Below, one piece after another: positions 43,792-52,313 of a DNA stretch of 64,000 nt. The notes under the pieces are model-generated. The model was not told the origin of the DNA and did not search any database. It saw only the letters and a program-made list of their open reading frames with translations. A program made the position numbers and the translations under genes. How positions within the stretch are numbered: the stretch's first letter is position 1; each line of letters begins with the position of its first letter. This DNA comes from Pimelobacter simplex (GTDB lineage Bacteria > Actinomycetota > Actinomycetes > Propionibacteriales > Nocardioidaceae): positions 310,001 to 374,000 of the forward strand of contig NZ_FOUK01000004.1 in assembly GCF_900114845.1 (NCBI RefSeq), given 5' to 3'.

Positions 43792-45309
43792 GTGGATGTC
43801 GAGCTGATCGGCCGGGTCCTGTCGACGTTGCCCGAGGACGACGACCACCCCTACCGGACCGGTCCCTGGCGGCCGCAGACCGACGAGTGGAGCACCGACG
43901 ACCTCGAGGTCGTCGAGGGCCAGATCCCCACCGACCTCGACGGGCTCTACCTGCGCAACACCGAGAACCCGGTGCACCCGGCGAAGAAGTTCTACCACCC
44001 GTTCGACGGCGACGGGATGGTCCACGTCGTCGGCTTCCGCGACGGCAAGGCGTTCTACCGCAACCGGTTCATCCGCACTGACGGGCTGCAGGCCGAGATC
44101 GACTCGGGACGCGCCCTGTGGGCGGGGATCTCGGAGTCGCCGTCCCTCAGCGAGCGCACCGACGGCTGGGGCGCGCGGCAGCGGATGAAGGACGCATCGA
44201 GCACGGACGTCGTCGTCCACCGGGGGGTCGCGCTGACGAGCTTCTACCAGTGCGGCGACCTCTACCGGATGGACCCGTTCTCGCTGCAGACGCTCGGCAA
44301 GGAGAGCTGGAACGGGCACTTCCCGTTCGACTGGGGCGTCTCCGCGCACCCGAAGGTCGACGAGCGCACCGGCGAGATGCTGTTCTTCAACTACAGCAAG
44401 GAGGCGCCGCACATGAAGTACGGCGTCGTCGACGAGAACAACGACCTCGTCCACTACGTCGACGTCCCGCTGCCGGGACCGCGGCTCCCGCACGACATGG
44501 CGTTCACCGAGAACTACGCGATCCTCAACGACTTCCCCCTGTTCTGGGACGAGAACCTGCTCCAGAAGGGCGTCCACGCGCCCCGCTTCCACCGCGACCT
44601 GCCCTCGCGCCTCGGCGTCATCCCGCGGCGCGGCGACACCTCGCAGATCCGCTGGTTCGAGGCGGAGTCGACGTACGTGCTGCACTTCGTGAACGCCTAC
44701 GAGGACGGCGACGAGATCGTCCTCGACGGCTTCTTCCAGGGCGAGCCCGAGCCGAAGGACATCCCCGAGGGCGACCGCTGGGAGCGCGCCTTCCGCTTCC
44801 TCGCCCTCGACCGCCTCCAGGCCCGCCTGCACCGCTGGCGCCTCAACCTGCGCACCGGGCTGGTGAAGGAGGAGCAGCTCAGCGACACCATCACCGAGTT
44901 CGGGATGATGAACGGCGCGCACATCGGCCAGGAGTACCGCTACGCCTACGCCGCGACCGGCAAGCCCGGCTGGTTCCTCTTCGACGGCCTCGTCCGGCAC
45001 GACCTCAAGGACGGGACCGAGGAGCGGTACGGCTTCGGCGACGGCGTCTACGGCAGCGAGACCGCCATGGCCCCGCGGGTCGGCTCGACCGCCGAGGACG
45101 ACGGCTACCTCGTCACCCTCACCACCGACATGAACCAGGACGCCTCCTTCTGCCTGGTCTTCGACGCCGCCCGCGTCGCGGACGGGCCGGTGTGCAAGCT
45201 GAAGCTCCCCCAGCGGATCTCCAGCGGCACCCACTCCACCTGGGCCGCCGGCGACGAGCTCCGCCGCTGGCGGACCACCGACACCGCCGCCGAGGCCGTC
45301 GGACTCTGA
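43792..45309 (+). CDS. Carotenoid oxygenase family protein (carotenoid/stilbene cleavage type)
   Basis: 505 residues from GTG 43792, with GAGAGGAAG upstream. The four iron-binding histidines of the seven-bladed propeller can be placed in SAHPKVD, PHDMAFTENY, LHFVNAYEDGD and SGTHSTW. The N-terminal block GQIPTDLDGLYLRNTENPVHP is typical. These non-haem iron enzymes oxidatively split C=C bonds of carotenoids, apocarotenoids or stilbenes. Location among beta-oxidation genes suggests it acts on a phenylpropanoid-like or isoprenoid substrate before or during chain shortening. Confidence 0.9.
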   Translation: MDVELIGRVLSTLPEDDDHPYRTGPWRPQTDEWSTDDLEVVEGQIPTDLDGLYLRNTENPVHPAKKFYHPFDGDGMVHVVGFRDGKAFYRNRFIRTDGLQAEIDSGRALWAGISESPSLSERTDGWGARQRMKDASSTDVVVHRGVALTSFYQCGDLYRMDPFSLQTLGKESWNGHFPFDWGVSAHPKVDERTGEMLFFNYSKEAPHMKYGVVDENNDLVHYVDVPLPGPRLPHDMAFTENYAILNDFPLFWDENLLQKGVHAPRFHRDLPSRLGVIPRRGDTSQIRWFEAESTYVLHFVNAYEDGDEIVLDGFFQGEPEPKDIPEGDRWERAFRFLALDRLQARLHRWRLNLRTGLVKEEQLSDTITEFGMMNGAHIGQEYRYAYAATGKPGWFLFDGLVRHDLKDGTEERYGFGDGVYGSETAMAPRVGSTAEDDGYLVTLTTDMNQDASFCLVFDAARVADGPVCKLKLPQRISSGTHSTWAAGDELRRWRTTDTAAEAVGL

Positions 45310-45316
45310 CCCCCTC

Positions 45317-45396
45317 CCGCCGAAGTGCGTGGGTTGCGGGTCCGAAGTCGGCCGCAACCCCCTTACTTCGGACCCGCAACCGGCGTACTTCGGCGG
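45317..45396. repeat. 22-nt repeat family, site B (inverted pair, hairpin)
   Basis: The arms 45317-45348 and 45365-45396 are 32 bases each and complementary except at 3 positions, with a 16-base loop. Each arm contains the unit CGAAGT-N5-GGTTGCGGGT. It lies exactly between the convergent carotenoid-oxygenase and nitronate monooxygenase genes, so it probably also ends transcription from both sides. Confidence 0.75.
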
Positions 45397-45405
45397 GGGG
45401 GAGCG

Positions 45406-46338
45406 TCAGGCCGAGGTCAGCCGGGCGAGGCGGCCGGCGGCGGCGTCGTACTCCTTGGCCAGGCGGTCGACGACGTCGGCGACGGGCTCGACGGCGCGGA
45501 TGGTCTGCAGGCCCTGGCCGGCGGCCCAGAGGTCCTTCCATCGGGTGGCGTTCCCGGACGACGAGTCGTAGTCCCGCGCGGTGGGCTTGACCAGGGTGTC
45601 CGGGTCGATGCCGTTGGCGAGCAGGCTCGGCCGCAGCCAGGACGCCGGCGTCCCGGTGATGCCGTCGGTGACGATCAGGTCGTCGGGGCCGTGCTCGACG
45701 ACCATCTGCTTGTAGGCGTCGGGGGCGAGGCTCTCGCTGGTGGCGAGGAAGCGGGTGCCCATGTAGACGAGGTTCGCTCCGGCGGCGACCGCGCCGGCGA
45801 TGCCGGCGCCGTCGGTGATCCCGCCGCCGACCGTGACGAGGCCGTCGAAGAAGTCGCGCACCGCCGAGATGAAGGCGAAGGGCGACATCATCCCGGTGTG
45901 GCCCCCCGCGCCGGCGGAGACGCAGGCGAGACCGTCGGCTCCCGCGGCGACGGCCTTGCGCGCGAGGTTGATGTTGACGACGTCGGCGATCACGGTGCCG
46001 CCGTACTCCTTGACCGTCTCGATCGCGGGGATCGGGGAGCCGAGGGCGGTGATGACCAGCGACGGCTGGTACTCCGCGACGAGGCGGAGGTCGTCGGCCA
46101 GGCGGGTGTTGGTCCGGTGGGTGACGAGGTTGAGGGCCCAGGGGGCGCTGTCGGTGCCGGCGAGCTGGTCGGTGATCGTGCCCATCCAGGTGTCGAGGTC
46201 CTCGACGGTGCGGCAGTTGGGGCTCGGGAACGAGCCGATCACCCCCGAGCGGCAGGCGGCGACGACGAGGTCGGGCCCGGAGATCAGGAACATCGGCGCC
46301 GCGACGACGGGCAGCCGGAGGTGGTCGAACGTGGTCAT
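45406..46338 (-). CDS. Nitronate monooxygenase / 2-nitropropane dioxygenase family FMN enzyme
   Basis: 310 residues from ATG 46338. It follows the TIM-barrel FMN pattern of the family: PVVAAPMFLISGPDLVVAACRSGVIGSFPSPNCR, then GADGLACVSAGAGGHTG (catalytic His region and phosphate loop), TVGGGITDG and MGTRFLATSES. Members oxidise alkyl nitronates or, in related forms, act as enoyl or quinone reductases. The natural role in this catabolic cluster is unclear. The crotonase gene lies 17 bases upstream on the same strand. Confidence 0.87.
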   Translation of the reverse strand: MTTFDHLRLPVVAAPMFLISGPDLVVAACRSGVIGSFPSPNCRTVEDLDTWMGTITDQLAGTDSAPWALNLVTHRTNTRLADDLRLVAEYQPSLVITALGSPIPAIETVKEYGGTVIADVVNINLARKAVAAGADGLACVSAGAGGHTGMMSPFAFISAVRDFFDGLVTVGGGITDGAGIAGAVAAGANLVYMGTRFLATSESLAPDAYKQMVVEHGPDDLIVTDGITGTPASWLRPSLLANGIDPDTLVKPTARDYDSSSGNATRWKDLWAAGQGLQTIRAVEPVADVVDRLAKEYDAAAGRLARLTSA

Positions 46339-46355
46339 GGTGGTGGTGCCTCGTC

Positions 46356-47150
46356 TCAGTGGGTGGGGTCGATCCGCAGGCCGGGGAAGGCCGGGGGACG
46401 TCGTTCGAGCAGGCTGTCGAGGCCCTCGCGGAACTCCGCCGACCCGAGGACGGCGTCGAGCGTGGCGTCCACGCGCGTCACCGCCTCCTCGATCCGCGGC
46501 AGCCAGGGCGCCAGCAGCGCCTGCTTCATGGTCATCAGGGACGTCGGCGCGCACGTCGCCGCGATCCGCTCGGCCAGCTCGGTCGCCTGCGCCAGGGGGT
46601 TCTCGCTGACCGACGTCACGACGCCGAGCCGGAGCGCCTCGTCACCGCTGAAGGTGCGGGCGGTGAGCAGCAGCTCGGCGGCCGCCGCATCGCCGGCAAC
46701 GCGGGTGAGCAGGGGGACCATCCCGTGCATAGGGGGAAGGGCGCGCTTGGCGAACGCCGTGGTGAAGCGGGTGTCGGGGGCGGCGATCCGCAGGTCGCAC
46801 AGCAGCGCCTGGGCCAGGCCGACGCCCGCGCACATGCCGCTGATCGCGGCGATCATCGGCTTCGGCACGAGCGCGGGGTACCACTCGGGCTGCTCGATGA
46901 GCGCCATCGCGGGGTTCGTCGTCCCGGTCTCGGAGTAGCGGCTGAGCGCCTCGGTGTCGGCGCCCGGGCAGAAGGTGTCGCCGGCGCCGGTCACCACGAT
47001 CACCCGCACGTCCGGGTCGGCGGCGAGCTCCTCCAGCGCGGTGAAGTACGCCGCCTGCATCCCGACGGTCCAGGCGTTGTGCCGCTCGGGCCGGTTGAGG
47101 GTCACCCGGGCGACGCCCGCCTGGGTGGGTGCGACGAGGACGTCGGTCAT
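46356..47150 (-). CDS. Enoyl-CoA hydratase/isomerase family protein, atypical active site
   Basis: 264 residues. The crotonase fold is clear: VTLNRPERHNAWT, FCPGADTEAL (oxyanion-hole loop), ISGMCAGVGLAQALLCDLRIA. The two glutamates of classical hydratases are not evident: the first position reads AQA and the second region reads RALPPMHGMVPLL. It may be an isomerase, hydrolase or thioesterase-like crotonase. It is the first gene of the pair with the nitronate monooxygenase-like enzyme, and its promoter region is shared with the synthetase at 47281. Confidence 0.82.
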   Translation of the reverse strand: MTDVLVAPTQAGVARVTLNRPERHNAWTVGMQAAYFTALEELAADPDVRVIVVTGAGDTFCPGADTEALSRYSETGTTNPAMALIEQPEWYPALVPKPMIAAISGMCAGVGLAQALLCDLRIAAPDTRFTTAFAKRALPPMHGMVPLLTRVAGDAAAAELLLTARTFSGDEALRLGVVTSVSENPLAQATELAERIAATCAPTSLMTMKQALLAPWLPRIEEAVTRVDATLDAVLGSAEFREGLDSLLERRPPAFPGLRIDPTH

Positions 47151-47223
47151 CTGGCTCTCCGATCTGGTGCTGTCGAAAACGTACCTAAATGACTCGGATG
47201 AGCGCCAGAGCCTCGCACAGACA

Positions 47224-47241
47224 AGATTTCTGTCACTTTCG
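47224..47241. promoter_or_regulatory. Second shared promoter motif (GAAAGT-ACAGAA), copy 1, minus orientation
   Basis: On the minus strand this reads GAAAGTGACAGAAATC. It lies in the divergent region between the crotonase (start 47150) and the synthetase (start 47281). It matches the element at 51401-51418 in GAAAGT-N-ACAGAA. Confidence 0.5.
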
Positions 47242-47280
47242 ATCTAGTAGTTCCGCGCTGTCGATCGTAGACTGCGACGC

Positions 47281-48948
47281 GTGGAGCTCTACGACGAGGA
47301 CCGACGTGCCGCGTTCGTCGCCGACGGCTGGTGGACCGGCATCACCTGGAGCGGGCTGGTCGAGCGCTGGGCGCGCGAGCGGCCCGAGCGCCCGTCCCTG
47401 GCCGACGCGGTCAACCGCGAGAGCTTCCTGAGCGGCGCCCCGCGCGAGCTGACCTGGGCTCAGGTCGACGACGAGGTGCGCGCGATCGCCGCCACCCTCC
47501 ACGCCCGAGGCGTACGACGCGGCAGCGTGGTCGCCGTGCAGCTCCCCAACTGCGTCGAGCTCCCCCTCGTCATGGTCGCGATCGCCCGCCTGGGTGCGGT
47601 GGTCTCGCCGTTCCCCGTGCAGTACCGCCGCCACGAGCTCGAGCGGATGTGCACGCTCGCCGGTGCCGAGGTCTTCGTCACCGCCGAGCAGGCCGTCGGC
47701 CGTCCGCTCGCCGCCGAGGCTCGCGAGCTGGTCCCGACGGTCGTCACCATCGACGACATCGCTCCCACCGCGCCCCAGCAGGACCAGGCGGATGCCTACG
47801 CCGCGAGCCTCGACCTCACCTCCGCCGACCTGGTCACCATCGTGTGGACCTCCGGCACCGAGGGCCTGCCCAAGGGCGTCCCGCGCGGGTACGGCGACTG
47901 GGAGGTCCTCGGCACCGCGACCTCGCAGTCCCCCCGCCTCACCGGTGACGACGTCCTGCTCAACCCGTTCCCCATGGTCAACGGCGGCGGCCTGGCCGGG
48001 ATGTTCCTGCCCTGGCTGCTCCACGGCACCTTCCTCGTCCAGCACCACCCGTTCGACATCGAGACGTTCTGCGCGCAGGTCGAGCGACACGGCGTCACCT
48101 ACACGTGCGCCCCGCCGCCGGTCCTCAACGCGCTCGTCTCCGACGGCGCCCCGGACCGCGACCTCTCCAGCCTGCGCGCGGTCTCGTCCGGCTCGGCCCC
48201 CCTGTCGGGCTGGATGATCGACGCCTGGGAGCGCGGCCGCGGGGTCGAGGTACTCAACCTGTTCGGCTCCAACGAGGGCGGCATGCTCTTCGCCGAGCCC
48301 GAGACGGTGCCCGACCCGGCCCAGCGCGGGCGCCTCTTCCCGCGTTACGGAGTGCCCGGCATGCCCTACCGGACGGCGGTCGCCGCCGCCATGCGCAGCC
48401 GCCTGGTCGACCTGACCACCGGCGAGGAGGTCACCGAGCCCGGCCAGGCCGGCGAGCTGCGGCTGCAGGGTCCCGCGATCTTCTCGGGCTACCTCGGCCG
48501 CGGCCGCGAGGGCTTCGACGACGACGGCTGGTTCTGCACCGGCGACGTCTTCGAGATCAGCGCCGAGAACGCCGACCTGCTCGTGCACGTCGACCGGGCC
48601 AAGGACCTGGTGATCCGCGGCGGCTTCAAGATCTCCGCCGCCGAGATCGAGAACCTCCTCGTCGCCGATCCCCGGGTCGCGGAGGTCGCTGCGGTCGGCA
48701 TGCCCGACCCCGACCTCGGCGAGCGCCTGTGCGTGTACGTCGTCCCCGCCGATCCCGCGGCCCCGCCACCCACCCTCGACGACATGATCGCCGTCGTGCG
48801 CGCCGCGGACGTCGCGAAGTTCAAGTGGCCCGAGCGCCTCGAGATCGTCGACGCCCTGCCCCGCAACGCGATCGGCAAGGTCCTCAAGCGCGAGCTGCGC
48901 ACCCGGTTGCAGCCCACCCCCACCCCGCCGGAACGGAGCACCGTCTGA
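47281..48948 (+). CDS. AMP-dependent acyl-CoA synthetase
   Basis: 555 residues from GTG 47281. Motifs are IVWTSGTEGLPKG, LFGSNEGG, CTGDVFE and PRNAIGKVLKREL with the catalytic Lys. It is a clear paralogue of the synthetase at 35808 (both begin near GWWT, share AVQLPN/VQLPN, HHPFD and the NEG motif). It activates a carboxylic acid as CoA ester. It overlaps the VOC gene by a TGATG junction, then a crotonase, repeating the synthetase-VOC-hydratase layout of 31673-34322. Confidence 0.92.
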   Translation: MELYDEDRRAAFVADGWWTGITWSGLVERWARERPERPSLADAVNRESFLSGAPRELTWAQVDDEVRAIAATLHARGVRRGSVVAVQLPNCVELPLVMVAIARLGAVVSPFPVQYRRHELERMCTLAGAEVFVTAEQAVGRPLAAEARELVPTVVTIDDIAPTAPQQDQADAYAASLDLTSADLVTIVWTSGTEGLPKGVPRGYGDWEVLGTATSQSPRLTGDDVLLNPFPMVNGGGLAGMFLPWLLHGTFLVQHHPFDIETFCAQVERHGVTYTCAPPPVLNALVSDGAPDRDLSSLRAVSSGSAPLSGWMIDAWERGRGVEVLNLFGSNEGGMLFAEPETVPDPAQRGRLFPRYGVPGMPYRTAVAAAMRSRLVDLTTGEEVTEPGQAGELRLQGPAIFSGYLGRGREGFDDDGWFCTGDVFEISAENADLLVHVDRAKDLVIRGGFKISAAEIENLLVADPRVAEVAAVGMPDPDLGERLCVYVVPADPAAPPPTLDDMIAVVRAADVAKFKWPERLEIVDALPRNAIGKVLKRELRTRLQPTPTPPERSTV

Positions 48949-49679
48949 TGTCCCACCCCCGCCTGCGGCAGGTCGTCCTGATCACCGCCGATCTCGACTC
49001 CGCCCTCACCCGGGCCCGCGACGTGCTCGGCTTCGGGACCGGCGTCCGGGACGAGGCCGAGATGGCGAAGCTCGGCTTCGAGCACGAGGTGCTGACCCTC
49101 GCCGACACGTTCGTCGAGATCGTCGCGCCCCTCGACCCGGAGTCGTCGTTCGGCCAGCTCGTGCGGCGCAACGGCGACGGCGGCTACATGGCCGTCGTCC
49201 AGGTGCCCGACCTGCAGGGCGTCGTCGACACGGCGGCCGCGATCGGGGTCACGCCGGTGATCCACCAGGACTACGAGGGTCACCGGATCAGCCAGTGGCA
49301 CCCCAAGCACCTCGGAACGCTGGCCGAGCTCGACCAGATCGAGCCCGCCGAGACCTGGCACTTCGCTCCCGCGGTCTTCGAGAACAAGGCGCAGGGTCCG
49401 GGCGGCGACATCGTCGCGTGCACCATCGCGACCCCGGATCCCCAGCAGGTGGCGGGGAATTGGGCGACCATGCTCGGCCTCGACGTAGGGGAGGCAGACA
49501 TCGTCCTGCGCCTGCCCGGCGAGGAGATCCGCTTCGTGGCATCGGGGGACGGCCCCCGCGGCCTGGTCGCCGTCGACCTGGTCGCCCTCGACCCGGCCCG
49601 CGCCGGCGAGGTCATCGAGCTGTGCGGCGTCCGCTTCACCCTCGTCCCGGCGCCGACCCGGCAGGGGGAGGACGCATGA
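48948..49679 (+). CDS. VOC superfamily protein
   Basis: 243 residues from ATG 48948. The first half reads LRQVVLITADLDSALTRARDVLGFGTG and YMAVVQVPDLQGVVDTAAAIGVTPV, and the second VACTIATPDPQQVAGNWATMLGLDVG. It is a paralogue of the VOC protein at 33226-33930. Several His (HEV, HQDYEGH, HPKH) might bind metal, but the canonical set is not certain. Coupled on both sides by overlaps to a synthetase and a crotonase, it probably works on the CoA thioester or its precursor. Confidence 0.76.
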   Translation: MSHPRLRQVVLITADLDSALTRARDVLGFGTGVRDEAEMAKLGFEHEVLTLADTFVEIVAPLDPESSFGQLVRRNGDGGYMAVVQVPDLQGVVDTAAAIGVTPVIHQDYEGHRISQWHPKHLGTLAELDQIEPAETWHFAPAVFENKAQGPGGDIVACTIATPDPQQVAGNWATMLGLDVGEADIVLRLPGEEIRFVASGDGPRGLVAVDLVALDPARAGEVIELCGVRFTLVPAPTRQGEDA

Positions 49680-50458
49680 GCGAGCACGTCCACTACGACG
49701 TCGACGAGGGCGTCGCGACGATCACCATCGACCGCCCGGAGAAGCGCAACGCGCTCTCCTACGCGATGTACGACGCGATCCGCGACGGCGTCGCCCGAGC
49801 GGAGGCCGACCCGGAGGTGCGCGCGATCGTGCTGACCGGCGTACCTGGGCAGTTCTCGGCCGGCACCGACCTGAGCCAGCTCGAGAAGGTCGAGACCGAG
49901 ACCCGCCCCGAGGACCGTGGCGAGCACTCCGACGGCCGGCACTGGTTCCTGTGGTCGTGCACCAAGCCGGTGATCGCCGCCGTGGACGGCCCGTGCGCGG
50001 GCGTCGCGGTGGAGTTCGCGACCCAGGCCGACTTCCGGATCGCCTCGACCCGGGCGCGGTTCTCGTGGATCTTCGTGCAGCGCGGCCTGATCCCCGACCA
50101 GGGCGTCGGCACCTGGGTGCTGCCGCAGCTCATCGGCGCGCAGTGGGCGAAGCGGCTGATCTTCTCCGGCGAGTTCGTCGACGCCGCGCAGGCCCGCGAC
50201 ATCGGCTTCGTGATGGACGTCGTCGAGCCCGAGCAGCTGCCGCAGGCGGCGCGTGAGCTCGCGCTGGCGGTGTCGTCCGGCTCGCCGTTCGCACTGCGCC
50301 GCGCGAAGGCGCTGATCAACGACGGCGCCTCGCGCACCCGCGACGAGCACCTGCAGGCGCACGTCGTCGCGCTCACCGAGTGCGAGCAGTCCGAGGACCA
50401 CCGCGAGGGCGTCGCCGCCTTCTTCGAGCGACGGCCCGCGCGGTTCACAGGTCGCTGA
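49676..50458 (+). CDS. Enoyl-CoA hydratase/isomerase family protein
   Basis: 260 residues; the ATG overlaps the VOC stop (ATGA). Crotonase motifs are ITIDRPEKRNALS, FSAGTDLSQL, AAVDGPCAGVAVEFATQADFRIAS with Glu in the first catalytic region, and FVQRGLIPDQGVGTWVLPQLIG, where the usual second Glu is replaced by Gln/Arg. It hydrates or isomerises a 2-enoyl-CoA. Its 3' end overlaps the convergent tandem HxlR gene by 14 bases. Confidence 0.87.
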   Translation: MSEHVHYDVDEGVATITIDRPEKRNALSYAMYDAIRDGVARAEADPEVRAIVLTGVPGQFSAGTDLSQLEKVETETRPEDRGEHSDGRHWFLWSCTKPVIAAVDGPCAGVAVEFATQADFRIASTRARFSWIFVQRGLIPDQGVGTWVLPQLIGAQWAKRLIFSGEFVDAAQARDIGFVMDVVEPEQLPQAARELALAVSSGSPFALRRAKALINDGASRTRDEHLQAHVVALTECEQSEDHREGVAAFFERRPARFTGR

Positions 50459-51380
50459 TCGCGCCCTCGAAGCGGATCTGGTCCCGCTCGATCACGCCGT
50501 TGCAGGCGTTGCAGGTGTACTGCGGGACCAGCTCCGCACCGCACGTCGTGTGGGTCAGCGACAGCCCGGACCGGCCGTCGGACGCGACCCACTGCTGAGC
50601 CCAGTGGTTGATGGTGGTGGTGACCTCCCAGAAGTCCAGCGCCTTGGGGGTCAGCCGGTACTCGGTGCGCTTGCTGCCCTCGATCGCGTCCTGCGACATC
50701 AGGCCGCCCTCGACGAACAGGTTGAGCCGCTGGGTCAGCGTGACCGGCGAGATCTGCAGCTTGGTCTGGAAGTCGTTGAACCGGCGCGACCCGGTGAACG
50801 CGTCGGAGAGCAGGAAGGTCGACCAGCGGTCGCCCAGCACGCCGGTGGCGTCGATCGGCGTCGTCATCGACGGCGAGCGCCGCGACCGCTTCTGGTGGGT
50901 GTCGACGTGCAGCCGCTCGTCGACCTGGCCGGCGGTGTCGCGGATGCCGACGCCGATCGCGCCGCACACCGCGCAGCCGAAGACCGGCCGGGTGAGGTGA
51001 CCGCAGGGCAGGTGCCGCAGGTGCATGTGCGCGTCGCGGTGCTGGTGCCCCGCCCAGCGCCGGTCCCAGACCCACAGCGCGACCAGGATCGGCCACAGCG
51101 CGCGCCCCGACTCGGTGAGCAGGTACTCCTTGCGCGGCGGGTTCTGCTGGTACTCCTCGGTGTAGAGGATGTCGTGCTCGATGAGGACGGTGAGCCGGCG
51201 CGAGAGCACCGGGTCGGAGATCGCGAGCGACGTGCGGATGTCCTGGAAGCGCCGGCGCCCGGAGAACACGAGCATCACGATGCGCAGCGTCCACATGTCG
51301 CCGAGCAGTGCGAGCGCCGTGCCGAGAGGGGACACCTCGGGTGCGTCGTCGACGTCGCGTTCGCTCTCGCTTGGTGTCAC
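50445..51380 (-). CDS. Tandem HxlR-type regulator with two zinc-ribbon-like motifs
   Basis: 311 residues if started at GTG 51380. This gives an N-terminus of the same length as in the related protein at 34319 and keeps the promoter motif at 51401 non-coding; ATG 51473 is an alternative. Domain 1 has LGDMWTLRIVMLVFSGRRRFQDIRTSL and domain 2 LGDRWSTFLLSDAFTGSRRFNDFQTKL. After each domain comes H-x2-C-x9-C-x2-C (HLPCGHLT...CAVC and HTTCGAEL...CNAC). It is a paralogue of the 34319-35305 regulator. It sits beside the Liv importer, and so likely controls uptake and catabolic operons. Confidence 0.84.
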   Translation of the reverse strand: MTPSESERDVDDAPEVSPLGTALALLGDMWTLRIVMLVFSGRRRFQDIRTSLAISDPVLSRRLTVLIEHDILYTEEYQQNPPRKEYLLTESGRALWPILVALWVWDRRWAGHQHRDAHMHLRHLPCGHLTRPVFGCAVCGAIGVGIRDTAGQVDERLHVDTHQKRSRRSPSMTTPIDATGVLGDRWSTFLLSDAFTGSRRFNDFQTKLQISPVTLTQRLNLFVEGGLMSQDAIEGSKRTEYRLTPKALDFWEVTTTINHWAQQWVASDGRSGLSLTHTTCGAELVPQYTCNACNGVIERDQIRFEGAISDL

Positions 51381-51400
51381 GGGGAGTGACGCTACATCGT

Positions 51401-51418
51401 TAGTGAAAGTTACAGAAG
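51401..51418. promoter_or_regulatory. Second shared promoter motif, copy 2
   Basis: TAGTGAAAGTTACAGAAG lies between the tandem HxlR gene and the Liv operon. Related copies are at 47224-47241 (minus) and 58791-58808. A near-palindrome AGAAG-ATG-CGT-CAT-CACTTCT follows from 51414, which may be part of the same regulatory region. Confidence 0.5.
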
Positions 51419-51554
51419 ATGCGTCATCACTTCTATTGACGGAGTGACTCCTGCGCCGCCATAGTGTCTCCATCCCTGGCGACAGGTGATCGGGGTCACA
51501 GCCTTCTCGGGCCCGAGGAAAGCACGAAAGATTCGGCTAGGAAAGGTACATCTG

Positions 51555-52313
51555 ATGCTGAGGGTGGAAGGCGTGGTGCTCCGCTTCGGAGGACTCACCG
51601 CACTCGACGAGGTCACCTTCTCGGTCGGGGACAACGAGATCTGCGGCCTGATCGGGCCCAACGGAGCGGGCAAGACCTCCCTGTTCAACTGCGTGACCCG
51701 CGTGTACCAGCCCAGCGCCGGCACCATCACGTACGACGACCGCGACCTGCTGGCCCTGCGCCGGCACCAGGTGGTCCGTGCCGGCGTGGCGCGGACCTTC
51801 CAGAACCTGGCGCTGTGGCCCTCGCGCACCGTCCTCGAGAACGTCGTCGTCGGCGCCCACGCCCGCTCCGTGCCCCACCTGCTGCCCTCGCTCGTCGGCT
51901 GGCCGGGCGCGCTGCGGCGCACCCGGGCGATCGAGGGCGAGGCCTGGGCGCTGCTCGAGCGCTTCGACCTGGTCGACGTCGCGCACCACCCGGCGCGGGG
52001 CCTGCCCTTCGGGACGCTCAAGCGCGTCGAGCTGGCCCGGGCGCTGCTCAGCCGGCCGCGGCTGCTGCTCCTCGACGAGCCGGCCGGTGGCCTGACCCAT
52101 GCCGAGGTCGCCGAGCTCGGCGGGCTGATCCGCGAGCTGCGCGACGAGCTCGGGTTCAGCGCCCTGCTGGTCGAGCACCACATGGGCCTGGTGATGGGCG
52201 TCTCCGACCACGTCGTCGCGATGGACCACGGCGCGACGATCGCCGACGGCTCCCCGACCGACGTCCAGCGCGACCCGGCCGTGATCGCCGCCTACCTCGG
52301 GAGGGCCGCATGA
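51555..52313 (+). CDS. Branched-chain amino acid-type ABC transporter ATP-binding protein (LivG family)
   Basis: 252 residues from ATG 51555. Walker A is GPNGAGKTSLFN, the Q-loop lies in ARTFQNLALW, the signature region is LPFGTLKRVELARAL (LivG-like, with GT in place of GG), and Walker B is LLLLDEPAGGL, with the H-loop His in LLVEHHMGLVM. It is the first gene of a complete five-gene HAAT importer. In this setting the system may import aromatic or other acids rather than amino acids. Confidence 0.9.
   Translation: MLRVEGVVLRFGGLTALDEVTFSVGDNEICGLIGPNGAGKTSLFNCVTRVYQPSAGTITYDDRDLLALRRHQVVRAGVARTFQNLALWPSRTVLENVVVGAHARSVPHLLPSLVGWPGALRRTRAIEGEAWALLERFDLVDVAHHPARGLPFGTLKRVELARALLSRPRLLLLDEPAGGLTHAEVAELGGLIRELRDELGFSALLVEHHMGLVMGVSDHVVAMDHGATIADGSPTDVQRDPAVIAAYLGRAA

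Noticed and set aside
51381..51473. Longer N-terminus of the tandem HxlR regulator from ATG 51473
   Set aside because: The extra 31 residues resemble no domain and would cover the promoter motif. The GTG at 51380 gives the same domain spacing as the paralogue.
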